From JBBSEX01 sp038239345 (GTDB lineage Bacteria; Acidobacteriota; Terriglobia; Bryobacterales; Bryobacteraceae): 64,000 nucleotides of DNA. The notes below the pieces were generated by a model. It worked only from the letters and a program-made list of their open reading frames with translations, was not told the origin of the DNA and searched no databases. Of this stretch, positions 7,994-16,473 are shown in pieces. Location of the stretch: assembly GCA_038239345.1 (NCBI GenBank), contig JBBSEX010000004.1, positions 1 to 64,000 of the forward strand. Direction: 5' to 3'. The stretch's first letter is position 1. Each line of letters opens with the position of its first letter. Made by a program: the position numbers and the translations under genes.

Positions 7994-10018
7994 ATGTATT
8001 TTGGTAAGCCGGTAATCGGAACCCGCTACTCCGCTCCACTCGACTTCATGAATGATGAGAACAGCTATCTCATCGACTATGACTTGATCCCAATCGCGCA
8101 AAGCGTGGGACCTTATCTCAAAGGGTCTGTGTGGGCCGATCCATCCGTAGAACATTTGCAGCATCTGCTGCGTACTGTGTTGGAAGACAAGCCAGGCCGC
8201 GAGCGGAAGGGCCAAGCGGCCGCGGCAACGATACGAAGAGATCTAAGCGCCGATGCCGTGGGACGGTTGACGAAGGGGCGCTTCGAACAATTGGGGCTGG
8301 ACCAAGCAATCCTTCGGCGGGACTTGATAAAGGTTCATCCCGCGCCGGCCCGCCCGAAGCTAATGCTCCGCGAGACCCCACCAGCAGTTGCGAAGGACAT
8401 CCGATCCTTCTTGAGACGGCCCGTGATCAGCATTCTGACCCCCGTCTATAACGTCAAGGCGGAGTATTTGACGAAGTGTATCGAATCTGTCCGCGCGCAG
8501 CATTACCCATTCTGGGAATTATGTATTTGCGACGACAGCTCGACACTGCCCGAGACCCGCGAAATATTGGCGAAGTACGTTGGCATGGATTCACGCATCA
8601 AGATCGTCTGGTCGGATCAGAATCTTGGAATTGCCGGTGCCTCTAATCGCGCGGCTGAAATCTCAACGGGTGAATTTCTGGCATTGCTGGATAACGACGA
8701 CGAGATCGCGCCCGATGCGCTGTTTGAAATTGCCAAAGCGGTAAACGAAAATCCCACTGCGGATTTTTTCTATACCGATGAGGACAAAATTGAGCCGGAC
8801 GGCAGCTTCAGCGATCATTACTGTAAACCGGATTGGTCACCCGACCATCTGCGTTCCGTCATGTATGTGCTTCACATGATGGTGGTGAGGAAGGAACTGT
8901 TTTATAGTGCCGGCGCATTCCGTGACGCCTTTTCTGGCGCGCAGGATTACGATCTGGCGCTGCGTCTTTCCGAGCAGGCGGCCGGCATCCATCATATTCC
9001 GAAAATTCTATATCACTGGCGAAAGATCGCCGGATCTGCGGCAGCTACGTTGGACGCGAAACCCCAGGCTCTGGATGCCGCGCGGCGGGCGCTTGTTGAT
9101 CACGTCAAGCGCCATGATCCGTTGGCCACGGTGGAGAGTGGCAAGTTGGAAGGATTTCATCGCGTAAAATATGCGATTCGGGGAAACCCGTTGGTTTCAT
9201 TGTGTATTACGACGGATGACCGCTCATCCACGGTTGAAGGGCGCGGCACGTTTAATTTGGTGGAGCACTTCGTCAAGAGCATCGCCCACAAGACCGATTA
9301 CCCAAACTATGAAATCGTAATCGTCGACAATGGCAATCTCTCGGAGAGAACCCGGCGATCGTTATCGGGAATTCCATACCGGCTGGAAAGCTATCGCGGT
9401 GTCCAGCGCCCATTCAATTTCGCCAGGAAGGCAAATTTCGCGTTTGGGCAAATCCGCGGCGAGCACCTGGTGTTGTTGAATGACGACCTGGAAGTTATTT
9501 CCAGCGAGTGGCTCCGTGCCCTGCTTGAATTCAGTCAGCAGCCGGAGGTGGGCGTGGTCGGAGCCCGGCTTATTTTTCCCGACGAGCGTATTCAACACTG
9601 CGGCGTGGCAATTGGCATCAACAAAAGTGCGGCTCACCTGTACCACAATTATCCATCCGGCTTTGTGGGGTACAACGGCTTTACCCACGCAATTCGAAAC
9701 TACAGCGCGGTGACTGGCGCATGCATGGCTACGCGGAAATCGGTGATCGAAGAAGTGGGTGGATTCGACGAGCGCCTGGCAATTGACTTCAACGACATCG
9801 ATTTTTGTTTATCCGCGGTTGACCTCGGATATCGGGTGGTTTACACCCCCTACGCCGAGTTGTATCACTTCGAGGGCGCAAGCGTCCAGCGCAAAGCCCA
9901 GAGCGCCGAAGAGGTGGAACTATTCACTGCCCGCTGGGCTGATTTTATTGAGCGGGACCCCTACTATAATCCCAACCTGACTCGCGAAGGCGTGGACTTT
10001 TCGCTTGTGCGGCGCTGA
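7994..10018 (+). CDS. GT4 tail plus two GT2 glycosyltransferase domains (C-terminal piece of broken gene)
   Basis: The 674-residue remainder after the in-frame TGA. Residues 1-95 complete the GT4 domain of the upstream piece. Residues 143-375 are a GT-A fold GT2 domain (ISILTPVYN, DDSSTLPETR, DxD-like LLDNDDE near 231-237, QDYDLALRL near 317). Residues 398-640 are a second GT2 domain (NYEIVIVDNGN near 438, LLNDDLE near 494-500, GGFDERLAIDFNDIDFC near 589). The first ATG after the stop is at 7994, with no convincing ribosome-binding site before it, so independent translation is doubtful, although both GT2 domains are complete. The stop abuts the stop of the convergent ATP-grasp-like gene with no gap. 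The original protein probably made three sequential sugar transfers in glycan assembly. Confidence 0.72.
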   Translation: MYFGKPVIGTRYSAPLDFMNDENSYLIDYDLIPIAQSVGPYLKGSVWADPSVEHLQHLLRTVLEDKPGRERKGQAAAATIRRDLSADAVGRLTKGRFEQLGLDQAILRRDLIKVHPAPARPKLMLRETPPAVAKDIRSFLRRPVISILTPVYNVKAEYLTKCIESVRAQHYPFWELCICDDSSTLPETREILAKYVGMDSRIKIVWSDQNLGIAGASNRAAEISTGEFLALLDNDDEIAPDALFEIAKAVNENPTADFFYTDEDKIEPDGSFSDHYCKPDWSPDHLRSVMYVLHMMVVRKELFYSAGAFRDAFSGAQDYDLALRLSEQAAGIHHIPKILYHWRKIAGSAAATLDAKPQALDAARRALVDHVKRHDPLATVESGKLEGFHRVKYAIRGNPLVSLCITTDDRSSTVEGRGTFNLVEHFVKSIAHKTDYPNYEIVIVDNGNLSERTRRSLSGIPYRLESYRGVQRPFNFARKANFAFGQIRGEHLVLLNDDLEVISSEWLRALLEFSQQPEVGVVGARLIFPDERIQHCGVAIGINKSAAHLYHNYPSGFVGYNGFTHAIRNYSAVTGACMATRKSVIEEVGGFDERLAIDFNDIDFCLSAVDLGYRVVYTPYAELYHFEGASVQRKAQSAEEVELFTARWADFIERDPYYNPNLTREGVDFSLVRR

Positions 10019-11377
10019 TTACTTCCCGTCGAGAATGAACGTCGGAGCCAGACCGGCAAGCGTCGAGAAACCGGAATTTCCGTTAGAGGAAAGCCAACTG
10101 GAGCAACCGTGCACCTTGCCGAGGAACGAATGCGGATGAACGTCGATCCGCAGTTCCTTATACTCCAGGCGGCCGTTTTGATAGAGCGGGAAGATCGCGT
10201 TGTTTGGCGCGGTCACTTCCTGCACCACATATGGTCCGCGCATGGCAAGCTTGAGCGCTTTCTGCCACGAGCTGTCGCTGCTTTCTGATCCTTGATAAGA
10301 ATGTTGGCCGGTGGAATCGTCATTTGGCCGGAGAATCAACTTCTCGCGATTCTTGACAATGAATTCCGGCAGGTCGATTTCCGAATCCTGATAAGTTGTT
10401 TTTGCCGCGCTGACTACTCGGGTCCACGGCAGTACTTCGCGAATGTTTTTGCGCTCTGCCGCGGGGAAGCCGGCTGTTAGGGTTTCGTCGGTGAGCAGAT
10501 CGAAAATCGCCCGTTTGCGCGCCAGTTCGGAACGAAAGCTATTGACCATGCAGACCGCATGATCGCGGTACGCCCGCACCAGCGGATGCGTCAGATCGAA
10601 ACGCACTAAAAATTCCTGAACGTTCATGCGGCGATAGACAAGATCGATTGCGAAATCACCCCGTCGAAGAACTCCGTTGCGGTACTCGAGTTGATCCGGC
10701 GAGACAATTTCGGTCGGGTAACCTTCGCGGCGAAAAAATTCGGCGAGCAACAAAAATTCGCTGGAATCGGCAGTTTGAAAGGGCTGGCGAAATTCCAGAA
10801 TCGCGATCTGCGGCTTTTTACCTTTGCCGCCAAACTCGTGGAAAGCCTTCAACAAGGCTTGGAGCAAAAATTTAGCGCCACCCATTTTCACTAGCGGGTG
10901 TTTGCGCCGGAATTCCTTCACCGGCGGACAGTCAAAAAACAGATCCGAAAGTGCTTCGCCATAAGCAACGCCGGCGGGGGTTTCAGCGTTGTATTCCACG
11001 AAACGCAACGTGCCGTTATTTAGGTGCGTGTCGAGTAAAGAGGTAACCGAAGTAGAGGTGTAGCCCGGATCGACGGACGCCAGCATCTTCTCGGCGGGCA
11101 GCAATTGAATCCTTGCCTGGAGGGCCGGGCTCGATAAAGCCATCTTCTCTACTCGTCGAATCGTGGTGAACAGAGACTCCGCGGCCTTTACCATAGTGGT
11201 ATACTGGCGCCGCGAAATCAGGTGGGGACGAAGAACGGGCGAAATCGGCCGGTTGCCGGCCATCAAATGTCCAGCCTTCATCCGCTCTTGCAGCTCATCA
11301 GCCCAAGCGAGATCCTTGTACGGTTCCGATTCAATCAGTTTGTGGTAGCGGGCTACTGCCTCGCCCAACTGCGTCAT
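10019..11377 (-). CDS. Circularly permuted ATP-grasp-like protein of unknown substrate
   Basis: This 452-residue protein has features I associate with circularly permuted ATP-grasp proteins and, more distantly, glutathionylspermidine-synthase-like enzymes: DLVYRRMNVQEFLVRFD mid-protein, CMVNSFRSELARKRAIFDLL, then LILRPNDDSTGQHSYQG, which looks like the nucleotide-binding Lys/Arg-Gly segment, and GPYVVQEVT. Such enzymes join a carboxylate to an amine with ATP. ATG 11377 is chosen; the open frame extends 32 codons further up but that segment looks non-coding. It lies 294 bases downstream of the polyamine-linked operon on the same strand, which makes a polyamine substrate worth considering but does not prove it. 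No signal peptide or membrane segment is seen. Confidence 0.5.
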   Translation of the reverse strand: MTQLGEAVARYHKLIESEPYKDLAWADELQERMKAGHLMAGNRPISPVLRPHLISRRQYTTMVKAAESLFTTIRRVEKMALSSPALQARIQLLPAEKMLASVDPGYTSTSVTSLLDTHLNNGTLRFVEYNAETPAGVAYGEALSDLFFDCPPVKEFRRKHPLVKMGGAKFLLQALLKAFHEFGGKGKKPQIAILEFRQPFQTADSSEFLLLAEFFRREGYPTEIVSPDQLEYRNGVLRRGDFAIDLVYRRMNVQEFLVRFDLTHPLVRAYRDHAVCMVNSFRSELARKRAIFDLLTDETLTAGFPAAERKNIREVLPWTRVVSAAKTTYQDSEIDLPEFIVKNREKLILRPNDDSTGQHSYQGSESSDSSWQKALKLAMRGPYVVQEVTAPNNAIFPLYQNGRLEYKELRIDVHPHSFLGKVHGCSSWLSSNGNSGFSTLAGLAPTFILDGK

Positions 11378-11478
11378 GCTATTCAGCTTTCTAAAAAATA
11401 GTATCGCACGTGGTTGCAAATCTGCATACAACCAAACCGCTAAAACCCACCTCAACTCACAGATAATAAACAAGATAC

Positions 11479-11600
11479 TCTAGTTTTTTGGCCAAAAGCG
11501 TTTAAACGCTGGGCCCTTAGGAATCCAGAGTTGGTGATAGGATACTACTTTTTTCGCTGAATGTCAGGTCAGCGCGAAAGTCGAGATTGAAAAAACTAGA
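11479..11600. repeat. 11-bp perfect inverted repeat flanking 100 bp, with an internal 14-bp palindrome
   Basis: TCTAGTTTTTT at 11479-11489 is matched by AAAAAACTAGA at 11590-11600. Between them lies the palindrome AGCGTTTAAACGCT at 11497-11510. The segment sits between the polyamine operon (ending at 11672) and the ATP-grasp-like gene (starting at 11377, same strand), so it may be a regulatory region of the latter or a very small element remnant. No coding potential is seen. Confidence 0.4.
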
Positions 11601-11601
11601 A

Positions 11602-11659
11602 ACTTTTCGCCCAATGCGGTCGCGGGGGACTTGCACGCATACCTTCGGATGCGAAAAGT
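11602..11659. repeat. 9-bp inverted repeat with an inner UUCG-type hairpin
   Basis: ACTTTTCGC at 11602-11610 pairs with GCGAAAAGT at 11651-11659. Inside, CGCAT and ATGCG flank a C-TTCG-G loop near 11636-11653, which competes for the GCG bases. There is no T-run, so it does not look like a plain intrinsic terminator. It lies just past the end of the polyamine-linked operon and could be a processing or stabilising hairpin at its 3' end. Confidence 0.35.
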
Positions 11660-11671
11660 GGCGCTCCCGTT

Positions 11672-13192
11672 CTACGGACCATGGCCCGCTTTGCCCATTT
11701 TCTTGAGCGCACGGTCCGCCGCAACTACGCCCCGGTACTGAGCTTCCTCAAAAATTGAAAATCCACTGAGATCGGAATTTGCGAATAGCACGTTTCCGCT
11801 GGCGGCAGCCCATTGCTGGCGGCCGGCCGATCCTAAGAAACCGGGAACCGGACGTGCCATGGCGTGGCCGAAGCGCATCATGTCGATTCGCGAAACGCAA
11901 TTGCGAATGTCTGTATGTGCCCGTGACAAATCGTTGAGGATCGCGTCTTTCCAGTAGCCCCAATCTTTTTCAAGGAGAATCTGGCGATTGTCCAGCGACC
12001 AGTAATAGGTCCACACCGTGCGATCGACGACAGATTGTACGCCCATGTGCTTGGCATTGACGTACCCCAAGGCCGGGGATTCGAAGATCACGTTGTCCCA
12101 TGCGGCCTCGATGCCCGGTTCAACAGGTAGCCGATCCAGCGTCAGATTCGCTGTTAGCCAGGGCGAATAGACGAAATCGGCGGGTGGCATTCCGTCGATG
12201 ATGTAGTGCGCCAGAAACGTTGGAGCGGCGAAGATCACCGTGTCGGCGACGTATTCAGTTTTCGCGGTAAGCACGCGCAGTTTGCCGCCGTCGCGCGCTA
12301 TGTGGAATACAGGGGAATCGGTTCGCAGATACTTCCCCAGCTTCTGAGCGAGGCGGTTGACAATCCAGCCATTGCCTTCGGGCCAGGTGAGCGGCCCTTT
12401 ATCTTCCGGCTCGCGCGACGCGAAATAATGAATGCCCGCCCACGCGGATGTTTCGTGAGCCCGCGCCCCGTAATCGTCGCGGCAGGAGTAATCCACGTAC
12501 CAGCGAAGATAGGGGGAATCGAACTTGTTTTGGTCCATCCATTGCGTGGCGGAGAGCCGGTCCAGCGGGGAAACCTTCGCGCCTTTTTCCATGGGGATGG
12601 TGAACTGGCCCGTGGCGCGGGCTTCTAGAATCAGGGTCTGGAAGCGCTTAAACTGATCGTGATCGCGACGCGTGGCCGCGAGTTCGGGCTCGATTCCGTC
12701 CTGCCAACGTCCATGTAAAAAGAGACGTTCCTGGGGAGCGAAGCAGAGCATGCGCTCATCCCATTTGCCATCTTTGAGGACGCCAAATTCTTCGAATAAC
12801 TCGCGAGACAACGCGGCGTCTTTATTCGGCACCGGAACATAATGGGCAGCCCATGGATAGCGCGAAATCTCATTCTCTCCCCATCGGGAATTGCCCCCTG
12901 GATTCGGCTCCATCTCTAAAATGACGAAGTCGCGAAAACCTCTCTTATCCAGATGCCATGCGGCGCAAAGTCCGGCCATGCCGCCGCCTACGATGACGAC
13001 GGGCAGTTTCACCTGATGATTTGGGATCGGGAAAGTCTTGTGATCGCGGATGCGATGCCCCAACGGAAACGCGTCGTTGACAAAGGATCCGCCGATGGTT
13101 CGTTCGGCCTTGGCCGTGAGGCCGATTAAAGCGGCACTGAGAACGGTGCGGCGTGTAATCTTACCCGGCACTAATGGACGATGTCTTTCCAT
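11672..13192 (-). CDS. Tat-exported FAD-dependent amine-oxidase-like oxidoreductase
   Basis: A 506-residue flavoprotein. The N-terminus has a twin-arginine motif, TRRTVLSAAL, then a short hydrophobic stretch, suggesting folded export by Tat. A dinucleotide-binding VVIVGGGMAGLCAAWHL follows near residue 65, then an acidic E and GGNSRWGEN, typical of the amine-oxidase/protoporphyrinogen-oxidase type. The C-terminal AASGNVLFANSDLSGF is the usual second FAD contact. ATG 13192 overlaps the spermidine-synthase-like gene by 22 bases; GTG at 13171, overlapping that gene's TAG, is an alternative. The much longer open frame to 13609 is a shadow of the upstream gene. As the last gene of the polyamine-linked operon it may oxidise an aminopropylated product outside the cytoplasm; this is inference. 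Confidence 0.75.
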   Translation of the reverse strand: MERHRPLVPGKITRRTVLSAALIGLTAKAERTIGGSFVNDAFPLGHRIRDHKTFPIPNHQVKLPVVIVGGGMAGLCAAWHLDKRGFRDFVILEMEPNPGGNSRWGENEISRYPWAAHYVPVPNKDAALSRELFEEFGVLKDGKWDERMLCFAPQERLFLHGRWQDGIEPELAATRRDHDQFKRFQTLILEARATGQFTIPMEKGAKVSPLDRLSATQWMDQNKFDSPYLRWYVDYSCRDDYGARAHETSAWAGIHYFASREPEDKGPLTWPEGNGWIVNRLAQKLGKYLRTDSPVFHIARDGGKLRVLTAKTEYVADTVIFAAPTFLAHYIIDGMPPADFVYSPWLTANLTLDRLPVEPGIEAAWDNVIFESPALGYVNAKHMGVQSVVDRTVWTYYWSLDNRQILLEKDWGYWKDAILNDLSRAHTDIRNCVSRIDMMRFGHAMARPVPGFLGSAGRQQWAAASGNVLFANSDLSGFSIFEEAQYRGVVAADRALKKMGKAGHGP

Positions 13193-14667
13193 TCCTGCTC
13201 GTAATAGCGGACCAGCACCTGATCGTTTAGACGGTTGGGTTCGGCCGGAACCGGACGCATGTCCACTGGAAACTGAAACATATCGCCGACTCCATCGGCG
13301 GCCAGGAATCGCAACCCGGCGGGAAGAGTCTTGGGTAATTGATAGGGTCCGAATCCAGCCATTACAAATCCCCATTCGCCGAAGGATGGGACATACAGAT
13401 GGTAGGGATAGGTCCGCAATCCGGCTTGGCGCAGAGTTTCGGCAATGCACCAATAAGATTGACGGGCAAAGAGTGGCGACGTGCTCTGCACCACAACGAA
13501 TCCTTGTGGTGAGAGGTGTCTGGACATAAGCCGATAGAATGCCGTCGTGTAGAGTTTGCCCAACGAGTAACTCGTTGGATCGGGAAAATCGATGACGATA
13601 AAGTCCCACTTGTCGGGATGGGATTCGAGCCAGGTAAACGCGTCGGCGTTGATCACGTGGGTTCTAGGGTCGGTCAGCGAATGGCTGTTTAGCGATGACA
13701 GGACCGCATGCCGCGAGAAGAGCTTTGTCATCTCCGGGTCCAAATCGACAAGCGTAATGCTTTCGACGTTCTTATATTTTAGGATCTCGCGAACCGCCAG
13801 ACCGTCGCCGCCGCCAAGCACCAGAACCTTCCGCGCATCGGGCAGAGCGGCCAAACCAGGATGGACCAGCGCTTCGTGATAACGATATTCATCGCGCGAA
13901 CTGAACTGCAAATGAGAGCTGAGAAAGAGTCGCAGATCGTCTTTCCATTTCGTGAGTACGATTCGCTGATAACGCGTGTTGCGGCTGAAGATGACTTCAT
14001 CGGCATAGAGTTGATTGTCGGCGCTGGCGGAGATTTTGTCGGCCAAAACCATACCCGCGCCAAGCATCGTCAACACCACCAGGCATCCGATGCGAAGGGC
14101 TCTGGGAGAGCTCAGTTGATTCCGGAAAATGAATGTGGACCACAATGCGACGGCGGCATTCAGCATTCCGAACAAGATCGCGGAACGAACCAGACCCAGC
14201 TTCGGCACCAGCAAAATCGGGAATAACAGCGACGCGCCCAACGCCCCCAGATAGTCGAAGGTTAGGACGTTCGCCACCAGTTCGCGGAATTGAAAACGCT
14301 CCTTGAGGATGCGCATCAGCAGGGGGATTTCCAGCCCAACCAGCACGCCCACGGCGATTACGATGAAGTACAGCAGAAAACGGAAGCTCTGTGTATAGGC
14401 GAATGCGAGGAATAATAACGATGAAGAAAATCCACCAACCAGGCCGACCATCAGCTCGATATAGATGAACTGCGCCACAAGCGCCCGGCCCAAATAGCGC
14501 GACAGAAAGCTGCCGATTCCCATCGCGAACAGATAAGTTCCGATGACGGTGGAAAACTGGAAGACGCTATCGCCAAGAAGATAACTGGCGAGCGTGCCGG
14601 CTATTAGTTCATAGATCAGCCCGCAGGCGGCGATCAGAAATACCGAGATAAAAAGAACGACTGCCAT
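13171..14667 (-). CDS. speE: Membrane-anchored spermidine-synthase-like aminopropyltransferase
   Basis: A 498-residue protein in two parts. Residues 1-220 are hydrophobic, with about six or seven membrane segments. Residues 225-480 are a spermidine-synthase domain with the dcSAM-binding VLVLGGGDGLAVREIL, the acidic TLVDLDPEM strand, and IDFPDPTSYSLGKLYT carrying the candidate catalytic Asp. The family transfers an aminopropyl group from decarboxylated SAM to an amine; membrane-anchored members are poorly characterised and may act on other acceptors. Its cofactor would be supplied by the AdoMet decarboxylase in the same operon. It follows the DUF350 gene by 64 bases and overlaps the FAD oxidoreductase. 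Confidence is high for the fold and moderate for the substrate. Confidence 0.82.
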   Translation of the reverse strand: MAVVLFISVFLIAACGLIYELIAGTLASYLLGDSVFQFSTVIGTYLFAMGIGSFLSRYLGRALVAQFIYIELMVGLVGGFSSSLLFLAFAYTQSFRFLLYFIVIAVGVLVGLEIPLLMRILKERFQFRELVANVLTFDYLGALGASLLFPILLVPKLGLVRSAILFGMLNAAVALWSTFIFRNQLSSPRALRIGCLVVLTMLGAGMVLADKISASADNQLYADEVIFSRNTRYQRIVLTKWKDDLRLFLSSHLQFSSRDEYRYHEALVHPGLAALPDARKVLVLGGGDGLAVREILKYKNVESITLVDLDPEMTKLFSRHAVLSSLNSHSLTDPRTHVINADAFTWLESHPDKWDFIVIDFPDPTSYSLGKLYTTAFYRLMSRHLSPQGFVVVQSTSPLFARQSYWCIAETLRQAGLRTYPYHLYVPSFGEWGFVMAGFGPYQLPKTLPAGLRFLAADGVGDMFQFPVDMRPVPAEPNRLNDQVLVRYYEQEWKDIVH

Positions 14668-14731
14668 GAAGCGGGGAGCGGAAGGGCGGCGGGTTGACGA
14701 AAAACGTCCATACCCCGGGCCGCCGTCTTTC

Positions 14732-14944
14732 CTAGTGGACCGCCGCGGCGATGATGGAGCATATGCCGATGGACATCGCGCCTATCAGGATCGCTAAAGC
14801 GATGTTTTTATCTTCCACGATTTCTTTCCATAAATGATAAGGCGTCAACTTATCGATTAGCGCGAAAGCCAGCACGAAGATGAGAATGCCTAACGCCGCA
14901 TAGACCACGGCATTCAAAACGGAACCAGGATGGAATTCAACCAT
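14732..14944 (-). CDS. DUF350 small membrane protein
   Basis: A 70-residue protein with two hydrophobic helices (about 12-30 and 47-68) separated by a polar loop, DKLTPYHLWKEIVEDKN, the length and pattern of a single DUF350 unit (YjfL type). The function is unknown; family members recur beside SPFH, PspA and polyamine genes, so a membrane-stress role is suspected. It starts two bases after the stop of the preceding small membrane gene and precedes the spermidine-synthase-like gene, so it is almost certainly co-transcribed and probably sits in the same inner-membrane complex. Confidence 0.8.
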   Translation of the reverse strand: MVEFHPGSVLNAVVYAALGILIFVLAFALIDKLTPYHLWKEIVEDKNIALAILIGAMSIGICSIIAAAVH

Positions 14945-14946
14945 GT

Positions 14947-15135
14947 CTATTTTCCTCCGACGTAACGGGGTAGAAATGCATAGTGGGAGCGGTACGCCCC
15001 GGGGTTATCGCGAATAGTCTTCGGTACATTCTTCACCTCGTTCACCTTCGTAAAACTCAAACCACGATATCCGGCATAGCCGAAGAATCCCAGCAACAAT
15101 ATGCCATAGGCGAGATACAACGGATTTCTGACCAT
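14947..15135 (-). CDS. Small single-pass membrane protein
   Basis: A 62-residue protein with one membrane helix near residues 7-25 (LAYGILLLGFFGYAGYRG) and a basic, proline-containing tail. I do not recognise a family. Its ATG follows the TGA of the DUF4178 gene with no gap (TGAATG), and the DUF350 gene begins two bases after its stop, which is good evidence that it is a real translated operon member. It may be a small partner of the DUF350 or DUF4178 membrane proteins. The position in the operon is the main support. Confidence 0.65.
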   Translation of the reverse strand: MVRNPLYLAYGILLLGFFGYAGYRGLSFTKVNEVKNVPKTIRDNPGAYRSHYAFLPRYVGGK

Positions 15136-16473
15136 TCAATCGTCATCCGATCCGGAGGAACTCCCCGCGGAGCCGCCTCCAGCATAATCGCTTTCAGACC
15201 ACCGCTGCTGCTCGAACCGATAGGAACGATACCAGACGATCAGCGGTGGAACCAATAACAAGAACCCGATCAGCCAACCAATTCCAATCGCCGGTACGCC
15301 GCGCCGGACCGTGATCTCGTAATGGAGTGCGCCAATGGTAGGGTCGGCGTCCGGCTCCACACGCAAATAATATTTCCCCGGCACAACATGAGGCACGGTG
15401 ACGTCGTCCTTAGAACTACCTTCGCTCCAGGATCCGTCGCTATCGCTGCCGTAATAGTAGCTGACCTCACGACCGAAGTCGTAACCCTGTTCGGTATCGT
15501 TGTTGATGATCGCCAGGCCGAAAAACGCCCAGCTATTGCTGACGTTAGTCGTGATTGTCACTTCGACATTATCGGGACGGCCCGCCACTTCGAAAATTGG
15601 CGTCACGAAAGAAGGCTCGGCGGTGGTTCCGGGCGTAAACGTGTAGCTCTGACGGAATACTTCTCTGTTCGTGGCGGTAGACGCAAAGTAGACCATCATC
15701 ACGATCAATAAGGCCAACAAAACGGCGAACAGGCTCCACGCGGATGCTGCCTTGCCGGCGTGCGGCGACGGTTGGTTCAGGTAGATGCCATGCGCAACCG
15801 GCGGCTGGCCTGGCAACGGCGATTTAGCAGCGGCGAAGGCGTCCCACACCGCTTTTCCAGTGAGATATTCGCCTCGGGACCAAGTCACTTCCCCCGGAGT
15901 CGACTCGGCGGAAAGCATATAGGGAGGCGAAGTAAAATCGTTCGTATCGGCGGTCTCACCCACTTGCACTCGCCAGGGAAACTCGCCCAGCACGAATACC
16001 GTAGTCGCTTCATAGTGGCTGAAGTGGACGTAGTTGCGGCCTTCCAACACTACAGACGGCCGGGATCCGCCACGTGGCGACGGAACTGCTTTCACCGCGG
16101 TCACCAGCGAAAAGTGCCCGTTGTACTCGACCAGGTAACGAAACCCCTGGTAGGGATTGAACAGTACGTATTCCCACCATTCATACGCAGTGCCGTCAAC
16201 CATAAGCTGGCGGGCCTGAAAGCCGATCACCTCCGACAGAATTCCGTTGAACTTTGCGCGGCGGCCCAGCGGTAGAGTCGGCGTGCGGCGTAGTTTCGCC
16301 TGCTGCCGCTGGAGAATCGCGATTTTGCCATCCGCCGCGTCCAGCACCGTCAGGCATTGCGGGCAAACCGCCGTCAAAGTGTGGGCAAATCCGCGCAGTT
16401 CTACGGGACCGCCGCAATTCGGGCAATGAATGGATACGGCCTTGACGATTAAGATTCCGGCGACGGATCCCAT
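15136..16473 (-). CDS. DUF4178 membrane protein with zinc ribbon
   Basis: A 445-residue protein: a zinc ribbon at 17-40 (CPNCGG and CPQC), a DUF4178-type beta-rich region at about 60-215 (a YEWWEYVLFNPYQGFRYL segment is diagnostic), a membrane helix at 246-264, a periplasmic beta domain at 270-392, a second helix at 394-414, and a low-complexity Gly/Ser tail ending in acidic residues. Function is unknown. It begins directly after the TAA of the smaller DUF4178 gene and is a paralogue of it. The outer beta domain suggests sensing or binding on the far side of the membrane while the ribbon and DUF4178 part stay in the cytoplasm; this is inference. Confidence 0.75.
   Translation of the reverse strand: MGSVAGILIVKAVSIHCPNCGGPVELRGFAHTLTAVCPQCLTVLDAADGKIAILQRQQAKLRRTPTLPLGRRAKFNGILSEVIGFQARQLMVDGTAYEWWEYVLFNPYQGFRYLVEYNGHFSLVTAVKAVPSPRGGSRPSVVLEGRNYVHFSHYEATTVFVLGEFPWRVQVGETADTNDFTSPPYMLSAESTPGEVTWSRGEYLTGKAVWDAFAAAKSPLPGQPPVAHGIYLNQPSPHAGKAASAWSLFAVLLALLIVMMVYFASTATNREVFRQSYTFTPGTTAEPSFVTPIFEVAGRPDNVEVTITTNVSNSWAFFGLAIINNDTEQGYDFGREVSYYYGSDSDGSWSEGSSKDDVTVPHVVPGKYYLRVEPDADPTIGALHYEITVRRGVPAIGIGWLIGFLLLVPPLIVWYRSYRFEQQRWSESDYAGGGSAGSSSGSDDD

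Noticed and set aside
13193..13609. N-terminal 139-codon extension of the FAD oxidoreductase
   Set aside because: It lies within the spermidine-synthase-like gene in another frame and has no family similarity; the Tat signal starts after it.
14668..14731. GGCGGC/GCCGCC inverted repeat between DUF350 and the speE-like gene as a terminator
   Set aside because: No T-run on the transcribed strand, and the genes otherwise look like one operon.
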